Assembly: GCA_030841105.1 (NCBI GenBank)
Contig: JAVEDE010000106.1
Location: forward strand, 35,900 to 99,899
Direction of reading: 5' to 3'
DNA: 64,000 nucleotides
Source: Pyrinomonadaceae bacterium
Lineage (GTDB): Bacteria; Acidobacteriota; Blastocatellia; Pyrinomonadales; Pyrinomonadaceae
A program made the position numbers and the translations under genes. Positions 16,370 through 24,839 of this stretch are shown in pieces (within the stretch, counting starts at the first letter, position 1; each line of letters begins with the position of its first letter). Below the pieces are notes generated by a model. The model had not been told where the DNA came from. It saw only the letters and a program-made list of their open reading frames with translations, and searched no databases.

Positions 16370-19015
16370 CTATAACTTCAAGCCGGGGCGCATCGAGCGT
16401 TCCTTATCCGCCGCCGTCTCTTCCACGGGTTCGAGTTTCCACAAACGCCTGACGGCCTCTTCGAGTTTCGCCTGATTGTTGTTTTGCGTCGCCTCCACCC
16501 CTTGCGCGAGCCACTTCGTAGCCTCGCCCGCGTTGACGAACTTGCGTCCCGGCCGCTGGAAATACTCGAACCACTCGCGCCAGAACCACTCCTGCGCGTA
16601 GAGAATTTGACCGCGCAGGTGCTTGAGCGCGATGTTGAGCTTTTGCACGCCGCGCCCGTCGCGCCGCGCCGTCGCGCGTTCCAACTCGCGCACGAGCGCG
16701 GCGAAACGCGCCTTCTGCGATTCGTTGCCGTAGTTCTCCACGTACTCGCGCGTCTCCGAGGCGAGCGATTCGTCGCCCGTCACGCGCGAAGTTTGCGCGC
16801 CGCCGCCGACGCGCCTTTCGAGGTTCGACACACGCACGCGTATCTCACGCGCGCGTTCGACGAGACCCTTCGCCGCATCCGCGTCGAGCGACATGCCGCC
16901 GCTGCGCTGCAAGATGATCTCTATGTCGAGGTCTTCGATCTCGCGCCGCAAACGATCAATTTCGGCATGCGGGCTGTTGTCGCTGACCGAGGCGAACGAC
17001 CCTTTCTCTTCCCCGCCGGTTGATGACGACAACGGAAGTTCGCCCTCTTCGTAGAGGACTTCGGGGAAATCGAAACTCTCCGCCGCGTCCGCGTGGTCGC
17101 CCAAGAGCAGTTGATCTTCCAGCAAGTTCAGGCGTCGCAGGTATGACTCGAATTCCAGCGGGACTTGCTCCAACAGTTCGAGGTAATCGGGTTCTTCGTC
17201 CTGCGGGATGTAGACGCGCTCGCTGAAATTCGCGTTCAAGTGCGGGACGAAAACTTCCACCGTGATCAGGCGCGAGGCATCAATCTTGATGTGCAGTTGA
17301 ATCTCCGCGCCTTCGGGGATGGGGCGGCGGATGTGTTCGTTCCAGATGTGCATGTTGCCCACCCAGTCGTTCGCTTGCGGCTCGCCGAGCGCCTCGCCCT
17401 CCCAGAGTTTGATCGCCAGAGACGTGTCCGCGTCGCTCGGCCGGAGCGTCTTAGCGGCGCGATACGAGACGGTCTTTTCGGCGGGCAGAAGCGTCCGGCG
17501 CGGGAAGACGGGGCTGAGTTCAATCGTGCCGTCCGGCTGCACCAACTCGACCGAGATCGTGTGCGGCAGAGGCGGCGCGCTGATCATCAACCCGTGCCGG
17601 ACGGAAAACTCCGACGGCTCGACCGCAATCGTGCGACCCTCCGCGTCGCGCAGGCTGATCAGAAACTTGTTGTTCTTCCCTTCTTGCAAGACGAGCGGAA
17701 CCTCGAAGTAGCAGTCGCTGACGACGTGCCAGCCGCTCGTCCAAAAGTTGTTGTCGGTGTCAATCTTCACCTCGCGCGCCGCATCACGACGCGCGCCGTC
17801 AATCTTCCCCGCGACCGCCGCTTCGAGCGACGTGCTGACCGGATCGAACGCGAGCCGCACCGACAACTTATCCGCCGTCGGCATTGACGCGGCCGTGCGC
17901 GGTGCGACCGTTGCGCGTTCCACCGTCGCGCCGTAGATCGCTGCGCCGTGTGCGACGACCGTCATCGGGTCGAGCGAGTAGTCAACTCGCGCGCCGAGCG
18001 CATCGCCGATCTGCCGTCGCACGCAGGGCATCTGGGTGGGGCCGCCGACGAGCAGCACTCGATCAAGGTCTGCGCCTTTTACGCGCGCGGCGGCGAGCGC
18101 GTCGCCCGCCAGTTGCAGGCAGCGCGCGACGAGCGGCTCGATCTCCGCTTCAACTTCGGCGCGGCTGAGCGGTAGTTCGGATTCGATGAGACGGCCTTCC
18201 GCGTCCGCGCCGAGATCAATGAGGCTGACGATTGTGTCGTCAGAGGTCGAGAGTTCGATCTTCGCATACTCGGCGATCAAAGTGAGTTTGCGTAGAAGTC
18301 TCCCGGCGGCCGCGGGCGCGTCGGGCAGGGAAAATTGCGCGGCGAGATGGGGCAGGAAAAGTTTCTGCACGATGAGACGATCAATATCTTTGCCGCCGAG
18401 ATGGTTGTCGCCGCGATGTTCGAGCACGCTCAGACGCCCGTCGCGCGTGGAGACAACGGCGATGTCGAGCGTGCCGCCGCCGAGGTCGAAGACGAGCCAG
18501 CGTTGGTCGCGCGCGTCGGGTCGCGCGCCGTAAGCGAGGGCGGCGGCAATCGGCTCTTGCAGCAGCGGGTGCTCGCTGAGTCCGGCGAGGCGTGCGGCGC
18601 GCGCCGTCGCCTCGCATTGCAGCGCGGTGAAGGCGGCGGGCACGGTGATGACGGCGGCCGGGATGTCGCCCTCGCCGTCGCCCTGCCTACGACGCGCGTC
18701 GCCAAGCAAAGACTTCAAGACTTCCGCCGAGAGTTCTTCCGGCGACATCGCGCGCCCGGAGGCCGGAAACCGGTGTTGAAATTTTTGCCCCATCAAACGC
18801 TTGAACTCGGCCGCCACGTTGTCGGGGTCTTCCGCGATGGCGTTATAGGCGCGCCGTCCCACCATCACGCTCCCAGACCTGAGCACGCGCACGACCGACG
18901 GCGTGACGTTCATCTGATCAGCATTCTGCATGATCTTGATCTCGTCGCCGTCGAGCCGCACGATGCAGGAATTCGTCGTGCCCAGATCAATGCCGTAGTT
19001 AATAAATGCGCTCAT
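16370..19015 (-). CDS. Divergent Hsp70-family protein with long helical C-terminus
   Basis: An 881-residue Hsp70 relative, much longer than DnaK (~640). The ATPase domain (~1-375) is intact: G-I-D-L-G-T-T-N-S (8-16), LVFDLGGGTLDIAV (phosphate 2), and VLLVGGPTQMPCV (adenosine loop). Residues ~385-625 are beta-rich and replace the normal substrate-binding domain, with little DnaK similarity. Residues ~640-881 are long charged helices, including a coiled-coil-like stretch (HAEIDRLRREIEDLDIEI). GAGGGTAGAG precedes ATG 19015. The GrpE-like gene ends 69 bases upstream and the J-like rhodanese gene before that, so a dedicated chaperone set is likely. It is not the housekeeping dnaK. Confidence 0.88.
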   Translation of the reverse strand: MSAFINYGIDLGTTNSCIVRLDGDEIKIMQNADQMNVTPSVVRVLRSGSVMVGRRAYNAIAEDPDNVAAEFKRLMGQKFQHRFPASGRAMSPEELSAEVLKSLLGDARRRQGDGEGDIPAAVITVPAAFTALQCEATARAARLAGLSEHPLLQEPIAAALAYGARPDARDQRWLVFDLGGGTLDIAVVSTRDGRLSVLEHRGDNHLGGKDIDRLIVQKLFLPHLAAQFSLPDAPAAAGRLLRKLTLIAEYAKIELSTSDDTIVSLIDLGADAEGRLIESELPLSRAEVEAEIEPLVARCLQLAGDALAAARVKGADLDRVLLVGGPTQMPCVRRQIGDALGARVDYSLDPMTVVAHGAAIYGATVERATVAPRTAASMPTADKLSVRLAFDPVSTSLEAAVAGKIDGARRDAAREVKIDTDNNFWTSGWHVVSDCYFEVPLVLQEGKNNKFLISLRDAEGRTIAVEPSEFSVRHGLMISAPPLPHTISVELVQPDGTIELSPVFPRRTLLPAEKTVSYRAAKTLRPSDADTSLAIKLWEGEALGEPQANDWVGNMHIWNEHIRRPIPEGAEIQLHIKIDASRLITVEVFVPHLNANFSERVYIPQDEEPDYLELLEQVPLEFESYLRRLNLLEDQLLLGDHADAAESFDFPEVLYEEGELPLSSSTGGEEKGSFASVSDNSPHAEIDRLRREIEDLDIEIILQRSGGMSLDADAAKGLVERAREIRVRVSNLERRVGGGAQTSRVTGDESLASETREYVENYGNESQKARFAALVRELERATARRDGRGVQKLNIALKHLRGQILYAQEWFWREWFEYFQRPGRKFVNAGEATKWLAQGVEATQNNNQAKLEEAVRRLWKLEPVEETAADKERSMRPGLKL

Positions 19016-19084
19016 GCAAACTCTACCCTCAACTAAAAGCGTCGCCCTACTTGATACTGATCAGCAATAACGTGCGACTCAACT

Positions 19085-19462
19085 TCACGCGGGCGGCGAC
19101 GCCTTGCCGCCCTGCCTGACGACGATCCGCCCGTACTTCACCACGCGCCCGCGCCACAAAATGATCGGCTCGACCATCTCGTCAACCAGACGTTCGTGCC
19201 GGGCGAGGCGTTCGTCCTTCAACGCTTCGAGCACCTCCACGGACATGCCCGGCTCATAACTTTTGCCAGTCAGATCGAGCGCGCTCAATTCGCGCTCGCT
19301 CAAAAACTTTTGCAGGCGACGCGCGACGTGTCGTAGTTTCGATGCGACCTTCTCCGGCGGCAGCGTGGCGAGCCAACTATCCAGCCGCCAGCTTTCAATC
19401 GCCAACTCGATCAGGGCGGCGAGCGGCACGTCGAGTTGATCTGGGAGTTCTTCTGTAGCCAT
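19085..19462 (-). CDS. GrpE-like small protein (putative nucleotide-exchange factor)
   Basis: A 125-residue soluble protein. Residues ~1-60 are helical. The C-terminal half (Y-E-P-G-M-S-V-E-V-L-E-A-L then DEMVEPIILWRGRVVKYGRIVV) follows the layout of the GrpE beta-wing: a short strand, a spacer helix and a final strand pair ending in G-R-I-V-V. The protein is shorter than normal GrpE (~190) because the long N-terminal dimer helix is reduced. Its position directly before the Hsp70 gene supports an exchange-factor role for that Hsp70, but this is inference; direct similarity is weak. No strong ribosome-binding site precedes ATG 19462. Confidence 0.6.
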   Translation of the reverse strand: MATEELPDQLDVPLAALIELAIESWRLDSWLATLPPEKVASKLRHVARRLQKFLSERELSALDLTGKSYEPGMSVEVLEALKDERLARHERLVDEMVEPIILWRGRVVKYGRIVVRQGGKASPPA

Positions 19463-19507
19463 CAGTCAAAATTTGTGCGGCGAGTTGAAATAGACGAACG
19501 TCGCAGT

Positions 19508-21307
19508 TTAATTTTTTGTTCCGAGTTGCACTAAGCCGTTCCGGGTTGCATTGATTGGACGTGGTGGCTTGATCGGGAGTCCGGCGTCGAGCCACGATTG
19601 ATAGCCGCCTTCAAGGACAGACACGCCGATGAATCCGAGCGTTTGCAGTTCGACGGCCGCGCGCCTGCTCAACTCCTCATCCGCCCCGCAATGACAATAG
19701 AGGATGATCTGCTGGTATTTTGACAGGCGTTTGGTGCGTGCCGCCACCTCCGACTCCGGCATCGAGAGCGCGCCCGCAATATGACCCGCTTCATATTCGG
19801 ATTTCGCGCCGACGTGGAACAGCGTCGCGCTCTTCGCCTTCAACTTATTTTGCAACTCTCTCGCCGTGACGGAAATCACGAAATCCGTGCGTTTGAACTG
19901 CGGCACAGGCGGCGGCGTGAAGCGCGGCATGGCGACGTTGAAGTTGTACGGCTGGTAGCCGCGCGGGCTGCGCGAGCCGGGCAGGCTATTAAAACATTTG
20001 CCGACGAAGAGCGCGACCACCACGACGAAGACAAATTTCGACGCCCCTTTGCCCCACGCGTCCAGCTTCTTCTCCGCTTCCTCCTGTCGAATGTAGGCTG
20101 TGAACAACTCCGGCGGCGCGACGGGTTCGCGCATCGCCGCCGCGAGCTGGCGCGCGTAGTCGGCCTCGGTCTTGGATGGCCGCTCGCTTGCGTCGCCAGC
20201 GGCGATGAGGTGCTCCTCGATCAACAGGAGCGACGCGCTCGCGGGCGGGGCGAATTGCCACGCACGGCGCAGCATCTTCACTCTCGACTCGCTATCGAAC
20301 GCGGTCTCGAAGCCTTCGGCCAACTCGTCCAGCGCGTCGGCCGCCGAGGCGAACATGCGACGCGCGACGTGACTTTCAGACCCGGCCAACTCAAGCATTT
20401 TTTTGAGCGCGGGCTTGACCTGCTCGTTAAACTTCGCGTGCGCGCGCCAGCACGTCTCACGCCGCTCGCTGACGTTCTGATCGGTTTTCACCTCGTAGCG
20501 GTAACTGCCGAAAGCCACACTCAACAAGGCGTCGAAGTCGTCTTCGATTGACCCCAGAATCTCATGCTCGTATTCGCCCGCAAGCGCGTCCGGTGCGCCC
20601 GACGCGCGCAGGACGGCGAGCGCGCGCCCCGCCTGCGCGTGCTCTTCGCGCAGCATGGCATCCTTCGCGATCTCGGCGAGCGGCGAGGTGACGAGTCGCC
20701 ACGCGCGCCCGCGCAGGTCGCCGATCTCGCCGAAGGTCGTCACCTGTTCGAAGTCGCCTTTGAGGTCGGCGGCCATCAATAGCGACCACAACTCTTTCCC
20801 CTCGATCAACTCTTTCCAGAGTTGATAAGTCCAACTCCAACCGTCCGCGAGTTTCAAAGCGGGGTCGAGCCGGAGCATAACGGCGAGCCAAAGGAGGGCG
20901 ATGTCGTGGCGCGCGGCGGGACTCTCCACGGCTTGCAGGCGCGTGGCCGTTTCTTGCAGCGCGGCGAAACTAAGGGTGGTCGTGGCGGCCGCCGTCTGCG
21001 GGTCGAAGAACCAGAAGAGGCGTTCGTAAATACGTTGCGCGGGGACGGTCAAACGGCTCAAGGCGTCGCGCACGTTGTTCTCCGTCAAGGCGGTTGAGCC
21101 GAGCCAGGCGATGTGGTGCGCGGGCGTCTTTGCCACGCCCAACTTGATCGCGCGGCGGAGGGCGGAAGCCGCCGCGTAAATCTCCCTCTGCGAAGCTTGA
21201 CCGGACAGCCCCAGCACGCGATAGGCGTTATCAGCCGCCGGGATCAATCTACGCTTGTCGGGACTCGCATGGAGAGTCGCGCGGAGGGTATCGGTAGCGG
21301 TCTGCAT
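19508..21307 (-). CDS. Membrane-anchored protein with degenerate J-like N-terminus and C-terminal rhodanese domain
   Basis: A 599-residue protein. Residues ~28-56 (AYRVLGLSGQASQREIYAAA) match helices I-II of a J domain, but the H-P-D tripeptide is missing; instead T-P-A-H-H-I-A-W-L-G follows. A helical region (~60-415) contains VPAQRIYERLFWFF, seen after J-like segments. A single membrane segment (~424-440, FVFVVVVALFVG) is followed by a rhodanese domain (~470-585) with the active-site loop Y-C-H-C-G at 537-541 (nucleophile Cys538) and GGYQSWLDAGLP. The topology likely puts the J-like part in the cytoplasm and the rhodanese outside. It is first in line with the GrpE-like and Hsp70 genes (45 bases to the next gene). 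Confidence 0.75.
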   Translation of the reverse strand: MQTATDTLRATLHASPDKRRLIPAADNAYRVLGLSGQASQREIYAAASALRRAIKLGVAKTPAHHIAWLGSTALTENNVRDALSRLTVPAQRIYERLFWFFDPQTAAATTTLSFAALQETATRLQAVESPAARHDIALLWLAVMLRLDPALKLADGWSWTYQLWKELIEGKELWSLLMAADLKGDFEQVTTFGEIGDLRGRAWRLVTSPLAEIAKDAMLREEHAQAGRALAVLRASGAPDALAGEYEHEILGSIEDDFDALLSVAFGSYRYEVKTDQNVSERRETCWRAHAKFNEQVKPALKKMLELAGSESHVARRMFASAADALDELAEGFETAFDSESRVKMLRRAWQFAPPASASLLLIEEHLIAAGDASERPSKTEADYARQLAAAMREPVAPPELFTAYIRQEEAEKKLDAWGKGASKFVFVVVVALFVGKCFNSLPGSRSPRGYQPYNFNVAMPRFTPPPVPQFKRTDFVISVTARELQNKLKAKSATLFHVGAKSEYEAGHIAGALSMPESEVAARTKRLSKYQQIILYCHCGADEELSRRAAVELQTLGFIGVSVLEGGYQSWLDAGLPIKPPRPINATRNGLVQLGTKN

Positions 21308-21661
21308 TTAAAGATTAGGCTAAGACGACGTAGCAAGACGACAAAGTATGTCTGGCGCGACGAAACGCAGGGGTCTGCGCTGACCGGAGTTCAGGAGCGG
21401 CTTACCACTTAAGACGCGAAGAGGCGAAGATAACTTTAATTCAACCGTGTGCCTTCGCGGTTAATTTTAAAGCACTATGAAGACCGTCGAAATTTTACCA
21501 CTTCGACAGGCAAAAAACGTTGTGCAATTGGCCGGGTGTCTCTGTGCGCTCTCTCAAGTTGGGAAGATATGGAGGCGGTTGGAAAGTTTTGTTAAGAGGC
21601 GCGGCGGATGAAGTTCCGTCGCCCCTCCGAGTGTTCCGGTTAGTCGCCGCCAACTCTCACG

Positions 21662-21745
21662 TTGTTTGATCTGACGCTTGCGACGGCACAGCGTCACGCC
21701 CGCGAGTCCCGTGCCGAGCAGCAGGAGCGTGCCCGCTCGCGCGCC
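21662..21745 (-). pseudogene. PEP-CTERM-like sorting tail, in frame just after the GAF stop codon
   Basis: Reading on through the TAG that ends the GAF gene (21748-21746) gives, in the same frame, G-A-R-A-G-T-L-L-L-L-G-T-G-L-A-G-V-T-L-C then RRKRQIK: a hydrophobic segment and an Arg/Lys cluster as in PEP-CTERM exosortase signals. The Pro-Glu-Pro motif itself is absent. It is most likely the remnant of an exported protein's 3' end. The rest of the gap 21308-21661 shows only short inverted repeats (GTCGAA/TTCGAC near 21485-21506) and no gene. Confidence 0.4.
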
Positions 21746-22312
21746 CTAGTCTTCGTCCTGTAGACGCTGTTCCAACTCGTGCGCCTTCCGCTTGGCCTCG
21801 TTCACGGAGCGCGTGAGCGTTCTGATCGTGCGACGCAGTTCGAGCTGCGTCATCACCTGTTGACTGAGCACGCGCAGGGCGGCCATCTGTTCGGGCGTGA
21901 TCTCGCGCGGGTAGCGATCAATCACGCAGAGCGTGCCGAGGCTGAACCCCTCGACGGTGGTGAGCGGCGACCCGGCGTAGAACCTGATGTAAGGGTCGGC
22001 CGTGACGAGCGGGTTGTTGCGGAAGCGTTCGTCGTCGAGCGCGTCGCGGACGACGAGCGGGCCGGGCTGTTTGATCGCGTGGGCGCAGAACGAAACGTCG
22101 CGCGCGGTTTCGGAGAACGACAGCCCGACCCTCGACTTGAACCACTGCCGGTGTGCGTCAACGAGCGTGATGATCGCGATGGGCGTGTGGCAGATGTAGG
22201 CGGCGAGGCGCGTGATGTCGTCGAAAGTTTGTTCGGGGTCGGTGTCGAGCACCTCGAATTCGTGCAGGACTTCGAGCCGCGCCGCTTCGTTTGCGGGGGG
22301 ACGTGAAGCCAT
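21746..22312 (-). CDS. GAF-domain sensor protein
   Basis: A 188-residue cytoplasmic protein made of one GAF domain (~15-165) and a C-terminal charged helix (~165-188). The family pattern is clear: F-D-D-I-T-R-L-A-A, ICHTPIAIITLVDAHRQWFKS, DVSFCAHAI, VVRDALDDERFRNNPLV, IRFYAGSPL and G-T-L-C-V-I-D. Proteins with this exact variant usually precede kinases or cyclases, but here the domain stands alone, ending in a helix that could mediate dimerisation. The ligand is unknown. AGGAGGAGAGG directly before ATG 22312 is a strong ribosome-binding site, and a TATAAT box lies ~115 bases upstream. The frame after the stop carries a PEP-CTERM-like tail. Confidence 0.9.
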   Translation of the reverse strand: MASRPPANEAARLEVLHEFEVLDTDPEQTFDDITRLAAYICHTPIAIITLVDAHRQWFKSRVGLSFSETARDVSFCAHAIKQPGPLVVRDALDDERFRNNPLVTADPYIRFYAGSPLTTVEGFSLGTLCVIDRYPREITPEQMAALRVLSQQVMTQLELRRTIRTLTRSVNEAKRKAHELEQRLQDED

Positions 22313-22427
22313 ATACCTCTCCTCCTCTTCGGGTTCAACACGCCGCGCGACGCTGACTCATAAAGACGCGCCGCACCTGCGCGGATAAACTCAAAGTCTG
22401 AACCGGCTGTTAAAACTAGAGGCGTGC

Positions 22428-22433
22428 ATTATA
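22428..22433 (-). promoter_or_regulatory. Perfect TATAAT -10 box upstream of the GAF gene
   Basis: The minus strand reads TATAAT at 22433-22428, with an AT-rich but poor -35 region (CTAAAA at 17-base spacing). It would start a ~110-base leader for the GAF gene. The gap 22313-22627 otherwise holds a plus-strand terminator-like hairpin at 22511-22530 and no gene. Confidence 0.4.
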
Positions 22434-22510
22434 CAGAACGCCACGAATATTTTTAGACTCTCGACGCCCGCCCCGCTTCAACACGCCACGTCCCGCGCTT
22501 CCCGCGACAC

Positions 22511-22530
22511 AGGCCGTACGGCCTTTTTTT
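22511..22530 (+). terminator. Orphan terminator-like hairpin
   Basis: The perfect palindrome AGGCCGTACGGCCT (22511-22524) runs straight into seven T (22524-22530). It faces the plus strand, where no gene lies upstream in this gap, so either a small RNA ends here or the match is accidental. A weak CTGTTA/TATACA pair (22407-22412, 22430-22435) could start such an RNA. Confidence 0.45.
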
Positions 22531-22627
22531 AGTGGCGACAAGGACGCCAATATCGTTATAGTTCACGTGCCGGGGCGCGAGAGGCTCGTCCGGCTGAGGT
22601 TGTCGGGAGGGGACGCCTGAGAGCGGC

Positions 22628-23032
22628 ATGCTGCGAGAGATACGGAACGTCAAACAAATTCCCGGTCAGGGTGCGCGCCGTTGGTTCAGCGACGAACGCC
22701 TCGACCTGTTTGTGTGGTACGAGGCGGGCGGGCGCATCCTCGGCTTCCAACTCTGCTTCGACAAACACACGCGCGTCGAACGCGCCCTCACGTTCACGGA
22801 AAACGAAGGCTACTCGCTGCATCTCGTGATGTCGGAAACTTCCGTGTGCGACATGGGTTCGCCCGTGCTGTCGAGTGCGGGCGAGTTTTCGCGTCAAGGG
22901 TTGCTCGAGCAACTCGGCGAGCGAGGTGCGAGGTTAGAGCCTTCCCTCTTCGAGTATCTCAGGGGAAAACTGGAAGACTACCCGGCGGCGCTGCCCTCCG
23001 GCGAAGCCTCGGAACTGACGTCGAGACCATAA
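22628..23032 (+). CDS. Conserved protein of unknown function
   Basis: A 134-residue soluble protein. It carries the pattern of a small conserved family seen in several bacterial phyla: MLREIRNVKQIPG-x-G-x-R-R-W-F-S-D-E-R-L-D-L-F-V-W-Y, then I-x-G-F-Q-L-C-F-D-K and E-R-A-L-T-F. The function is not known to me. The protein has no signal peptide, membrane segment or metal-binding cluster. GGGAGGGGA lies somewhat far (about 14 bases) ahead of ATG 22628. It is followed after 103 bases by a secreted-protein gene on the same strand with its own start signals. Confidence 0.75.
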   Translation: MLREIRNVKQIPGQGARRWFSDERLDLFVWYEAGGRILGFQLCFDKHTRVERALTFTENEGYSLHLVMSETSVCDMGSPVLSSAGEFSRQGLLEQLGERGARLEPSLFEYLRGKLEDYPAALPSGEASELTSRP

Positions 23033-23135
23033 GCCGCTGCGGCGCGCGTCGCCAACCTTGAGCCGACACATCAGACGCTAACCTTGATCCACCACACACG
23101 ACACCTTAACCCAACACATTTTTCGGGGCACTCAT

Positions 23136-23708
23136 ATGAAGAAGTTCTGTTTCGCAGTCGCCTGTCTCGCGCTCGCCGTCGCGGTCAGCCCGCGCGCGGC
23201 GTCGGCGCAGGAGGTGGAGGAGAAGGACGCGCCGCGTTTGGAGGATTACGCCGTCGCGGTCAGGCGCGAGAAGCCCGCGCCGATTGATTTCCGCAGCCAC
23301 CCGCTCGCGCGCAAGTACCGGACGACGCTTCGCAATCAACTACTGCAAGAGGGCGTCAACTTCGCCGGTCAGTACACGCTCACGGCCGCGGGTTGCGGCA
23401 CGGGTTGTGCGCTCGGCGCGATCATTGACACGCGCACCGGCCGCGTCTATTTCCCGAAAGAGTTGCACGGGTGGACGAGCATCATCGGCGATTACGACCC
23501 GCCCGAAGGCGAAGACCTGTGGACGTTCCGCCCGCACAGTCGCCTGCTCCGCGGACTCGGTCGGCCGAACATCGGACGACCGGGCGAGGAGCGTTACGGG
23601 GCGAGCGGAATCTACTACTACGAGTGGACGAACAACAGGCTTCGGCTGGTGAAGTTCACGCCCGCCGGTTCTTACCCGAAAGCCGACCCGCCCCGCCGTC
23701 GTCGTTGA
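23136..23708 (+). CDS. Secreted protein of unknown function
   Basis: A 190-residue exported protein with a standard signal peptide (MKKFCFAVACLALAVAVSPRAASAQ, cleavage after ASA). The mature chain contains FAGQYTLTAAGCGTGC (residues ~78-93), with two Cys four residues apart that could form a disulfide or bind a ligand, then IDTRTGRVYFP and a region ending GIYYYEWTNNRLRLVKF. I do not recognise a named family, although the G-C-G-T-G-C segment looks conserved by type. The last residues are basic (Pro/Arg). The stop codon lies inside a perfect 12-pair hairpin that probably terminates both this gene and the convergent one. Confidence 0.78.
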   Translation: MKKFCFAVACLALAVAVSPRAASAQEVEEKDAPRLEDYAVAVRREKPAPIDFRSHPLARKYRTTLRNQLLQEGVNFAGQYTLTAAGCGTGCALGAIIDTRTGRVYFPKELHGWTSIIGDYDPPEGEDLWTFRPHSRLLRGLGRPNIGRPGEERYGASGIYYYEWTNNRLRLVKFTPAGSYPKADPPRRRR

Positions 23709-23722
23709 CCCGACGGCGGGGC
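23690..23722. terminator. Bidirectional GC hairpin overlapping a stop codon
   Basis: GCCCCGCCGTCG (23690-23701) pairs perfectly with CGACGGCGGGGC (23711-23722) around a 9-base loop that contains the TGA of the gene at 23136. The convergent transglutaminase gene ends at 23748. Confidence 0.6.
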
Positions 23723-23747
23723 GCATCCGCACGTTACACCCACACAG

Positions 23748-24839
23748 TTAATCGCGCCCGCTGTTAGTCGCGTTGGGCGGAACGTCGCGGTAGGCGAACG
23801 TCCGCTCGACCGATGTGAGCGGCTGACCGTCGGCCTCCGCGTAAGGGTAGATGAAATAGTTGAGCGGCGTGCCGTGCTGTTTCGGGTTGAGCACGAGGTC
23901 GCGCCCCGTGGTGAACTCGACGCGGTTCTCGTCGTGCGCGCCGAAAAAGTATTCACGGCGCGAGGGGTCTTTGGCCGCCTCCGACGCGTCAACCGGAACC
24001 CAGCCGATCCCTTCGGCGTAAAACTCCGCCCAGCAATGATAGCCGCTGACCTGACCCGCGCCGCGGTCTGCGGGCAGCGGGAAGCCAATGGCGAAACGCG
24101 CCGGGATGCCGAGGGCGCGCGCGTAGCCGATGAAGATCGCGTGAAAGTCCGTGCAGTTGCCGCGGCGCGCGTCGCAGGCGTAGTAGATGTCGCCGCGTCC
24201 CCAGCCCTGCCCGCTCTTGTCATACTTCACCGTCGAGACGACGTGATTGTAAATCGCGCGCGCCTTCTCCAAGTCCGTCCGCGCACGCGCCGCCGTCACC
24301 ACTTCCTGCGCCCACTGCCGCACCTTGCCGTCAATCGGCACGAGCCGATCCGGTTCGAGCCAGCGCGCCATGTGCGGGTCGCGCGGTTCACGCACGACGG
24401 GGTAGACGGCCTGCCGCAGTCGCCCTTGTATGTGCTCGCGGCGCACGGCGTTGAAGCGCATGGTGACGGTCAGAGTTGACGGCGGCGGATTGTCCAGACT
24501 GAGGTGCAGGACGCGGTTGCCGTAGTCGGCCGTGCGCAGTTGGTAAGGGTGCGGCGAATCAATGTGCAGCCCTTTGATTGTCTGGAAAAGGGTGTCGTGC
24601 GGGACGGGAATCCAGACTTCGACCTTGCGCGCCCCGGCCGGTATCTCTTTGACCGTCGCCTTGTACTCGAACTCGAACTGCCGCTCGCGGGGTGCGACGT
24701 ATGAACTCGCCTGCGGCGGCGGTGCTTCCCTGCGGGCGGGCTTCGGGCGACGCGCGCGTTGCGCCGACGTGCTGTTGAGAAAGTTAAAAGTGAGGCCGCA
24801 GCAGCAGAGTGCGGCGAGGAAGAGTGTGAATCTTTTCAT
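23748..24839 (-). CDS. Secreted transglutaminase-like (papain-fold) protein
   Basis: A 363-residue exported protein. Signal peptide to about residue 26 (NFLNSTSAQ), then a Arg/Pro/Ala linker. Residues ~52-160 form a beta domain that precedes many bacterial transglutaminase-like proteins (KVEVWIPVPHDTLFQTI). The papain-like catalytic domain has all three residues: Cys in R-R-G-N-C-T-D-F-H-A (~residue 228), His in GYHCWAEFYAEG (~residue 265) and Asp in VPVDASEA. Family members act as proteases, amidases or crosslinkers on cell-surface proteins; the direction cannot be told. The gene ends convergently with 23136. Confidence 0.9.
   Translation of the reverse strand: MKRFTLFLAALCCCGLTFNFLNSTSAQRARRPKPARREAPPPQASSYVAPRERQFEFEYKATVKEIPAGARKVEVWIPVPHDTLFQTIKGLHIDSPHPYQLRTADYGNRVLHLSLDNPPPSTLTVTMRFNAVRREHIQGRLRQAVYPVVREPRDPHMARWLEPDRLVPIDGKVRQWAQEVVTAARARTDLEKARAIYNHVVSTVKYDKSGQGWGRGDIYYACDARRGNCTDFHAIFIGYARALGIPARFAIGFPLPADRGAGQVSGYHCWAEFYAEGIGWVPVDASEAAKDPSRREYFFGAHDENRVEFTTGRDLVLNPKQHGTPLNYFIYPYAEADGQPLTSVERTFAYRDVPPNATNSGRD

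Noticed and set aside
21746..21748. TAG after the GAF gene read as pyrrolysine or programmed read-through
   Set aside because: The tail is a sorting-type segment unrelated to GAF function, and no downstream structure suggests read-through; remnant of another gene is simpler.
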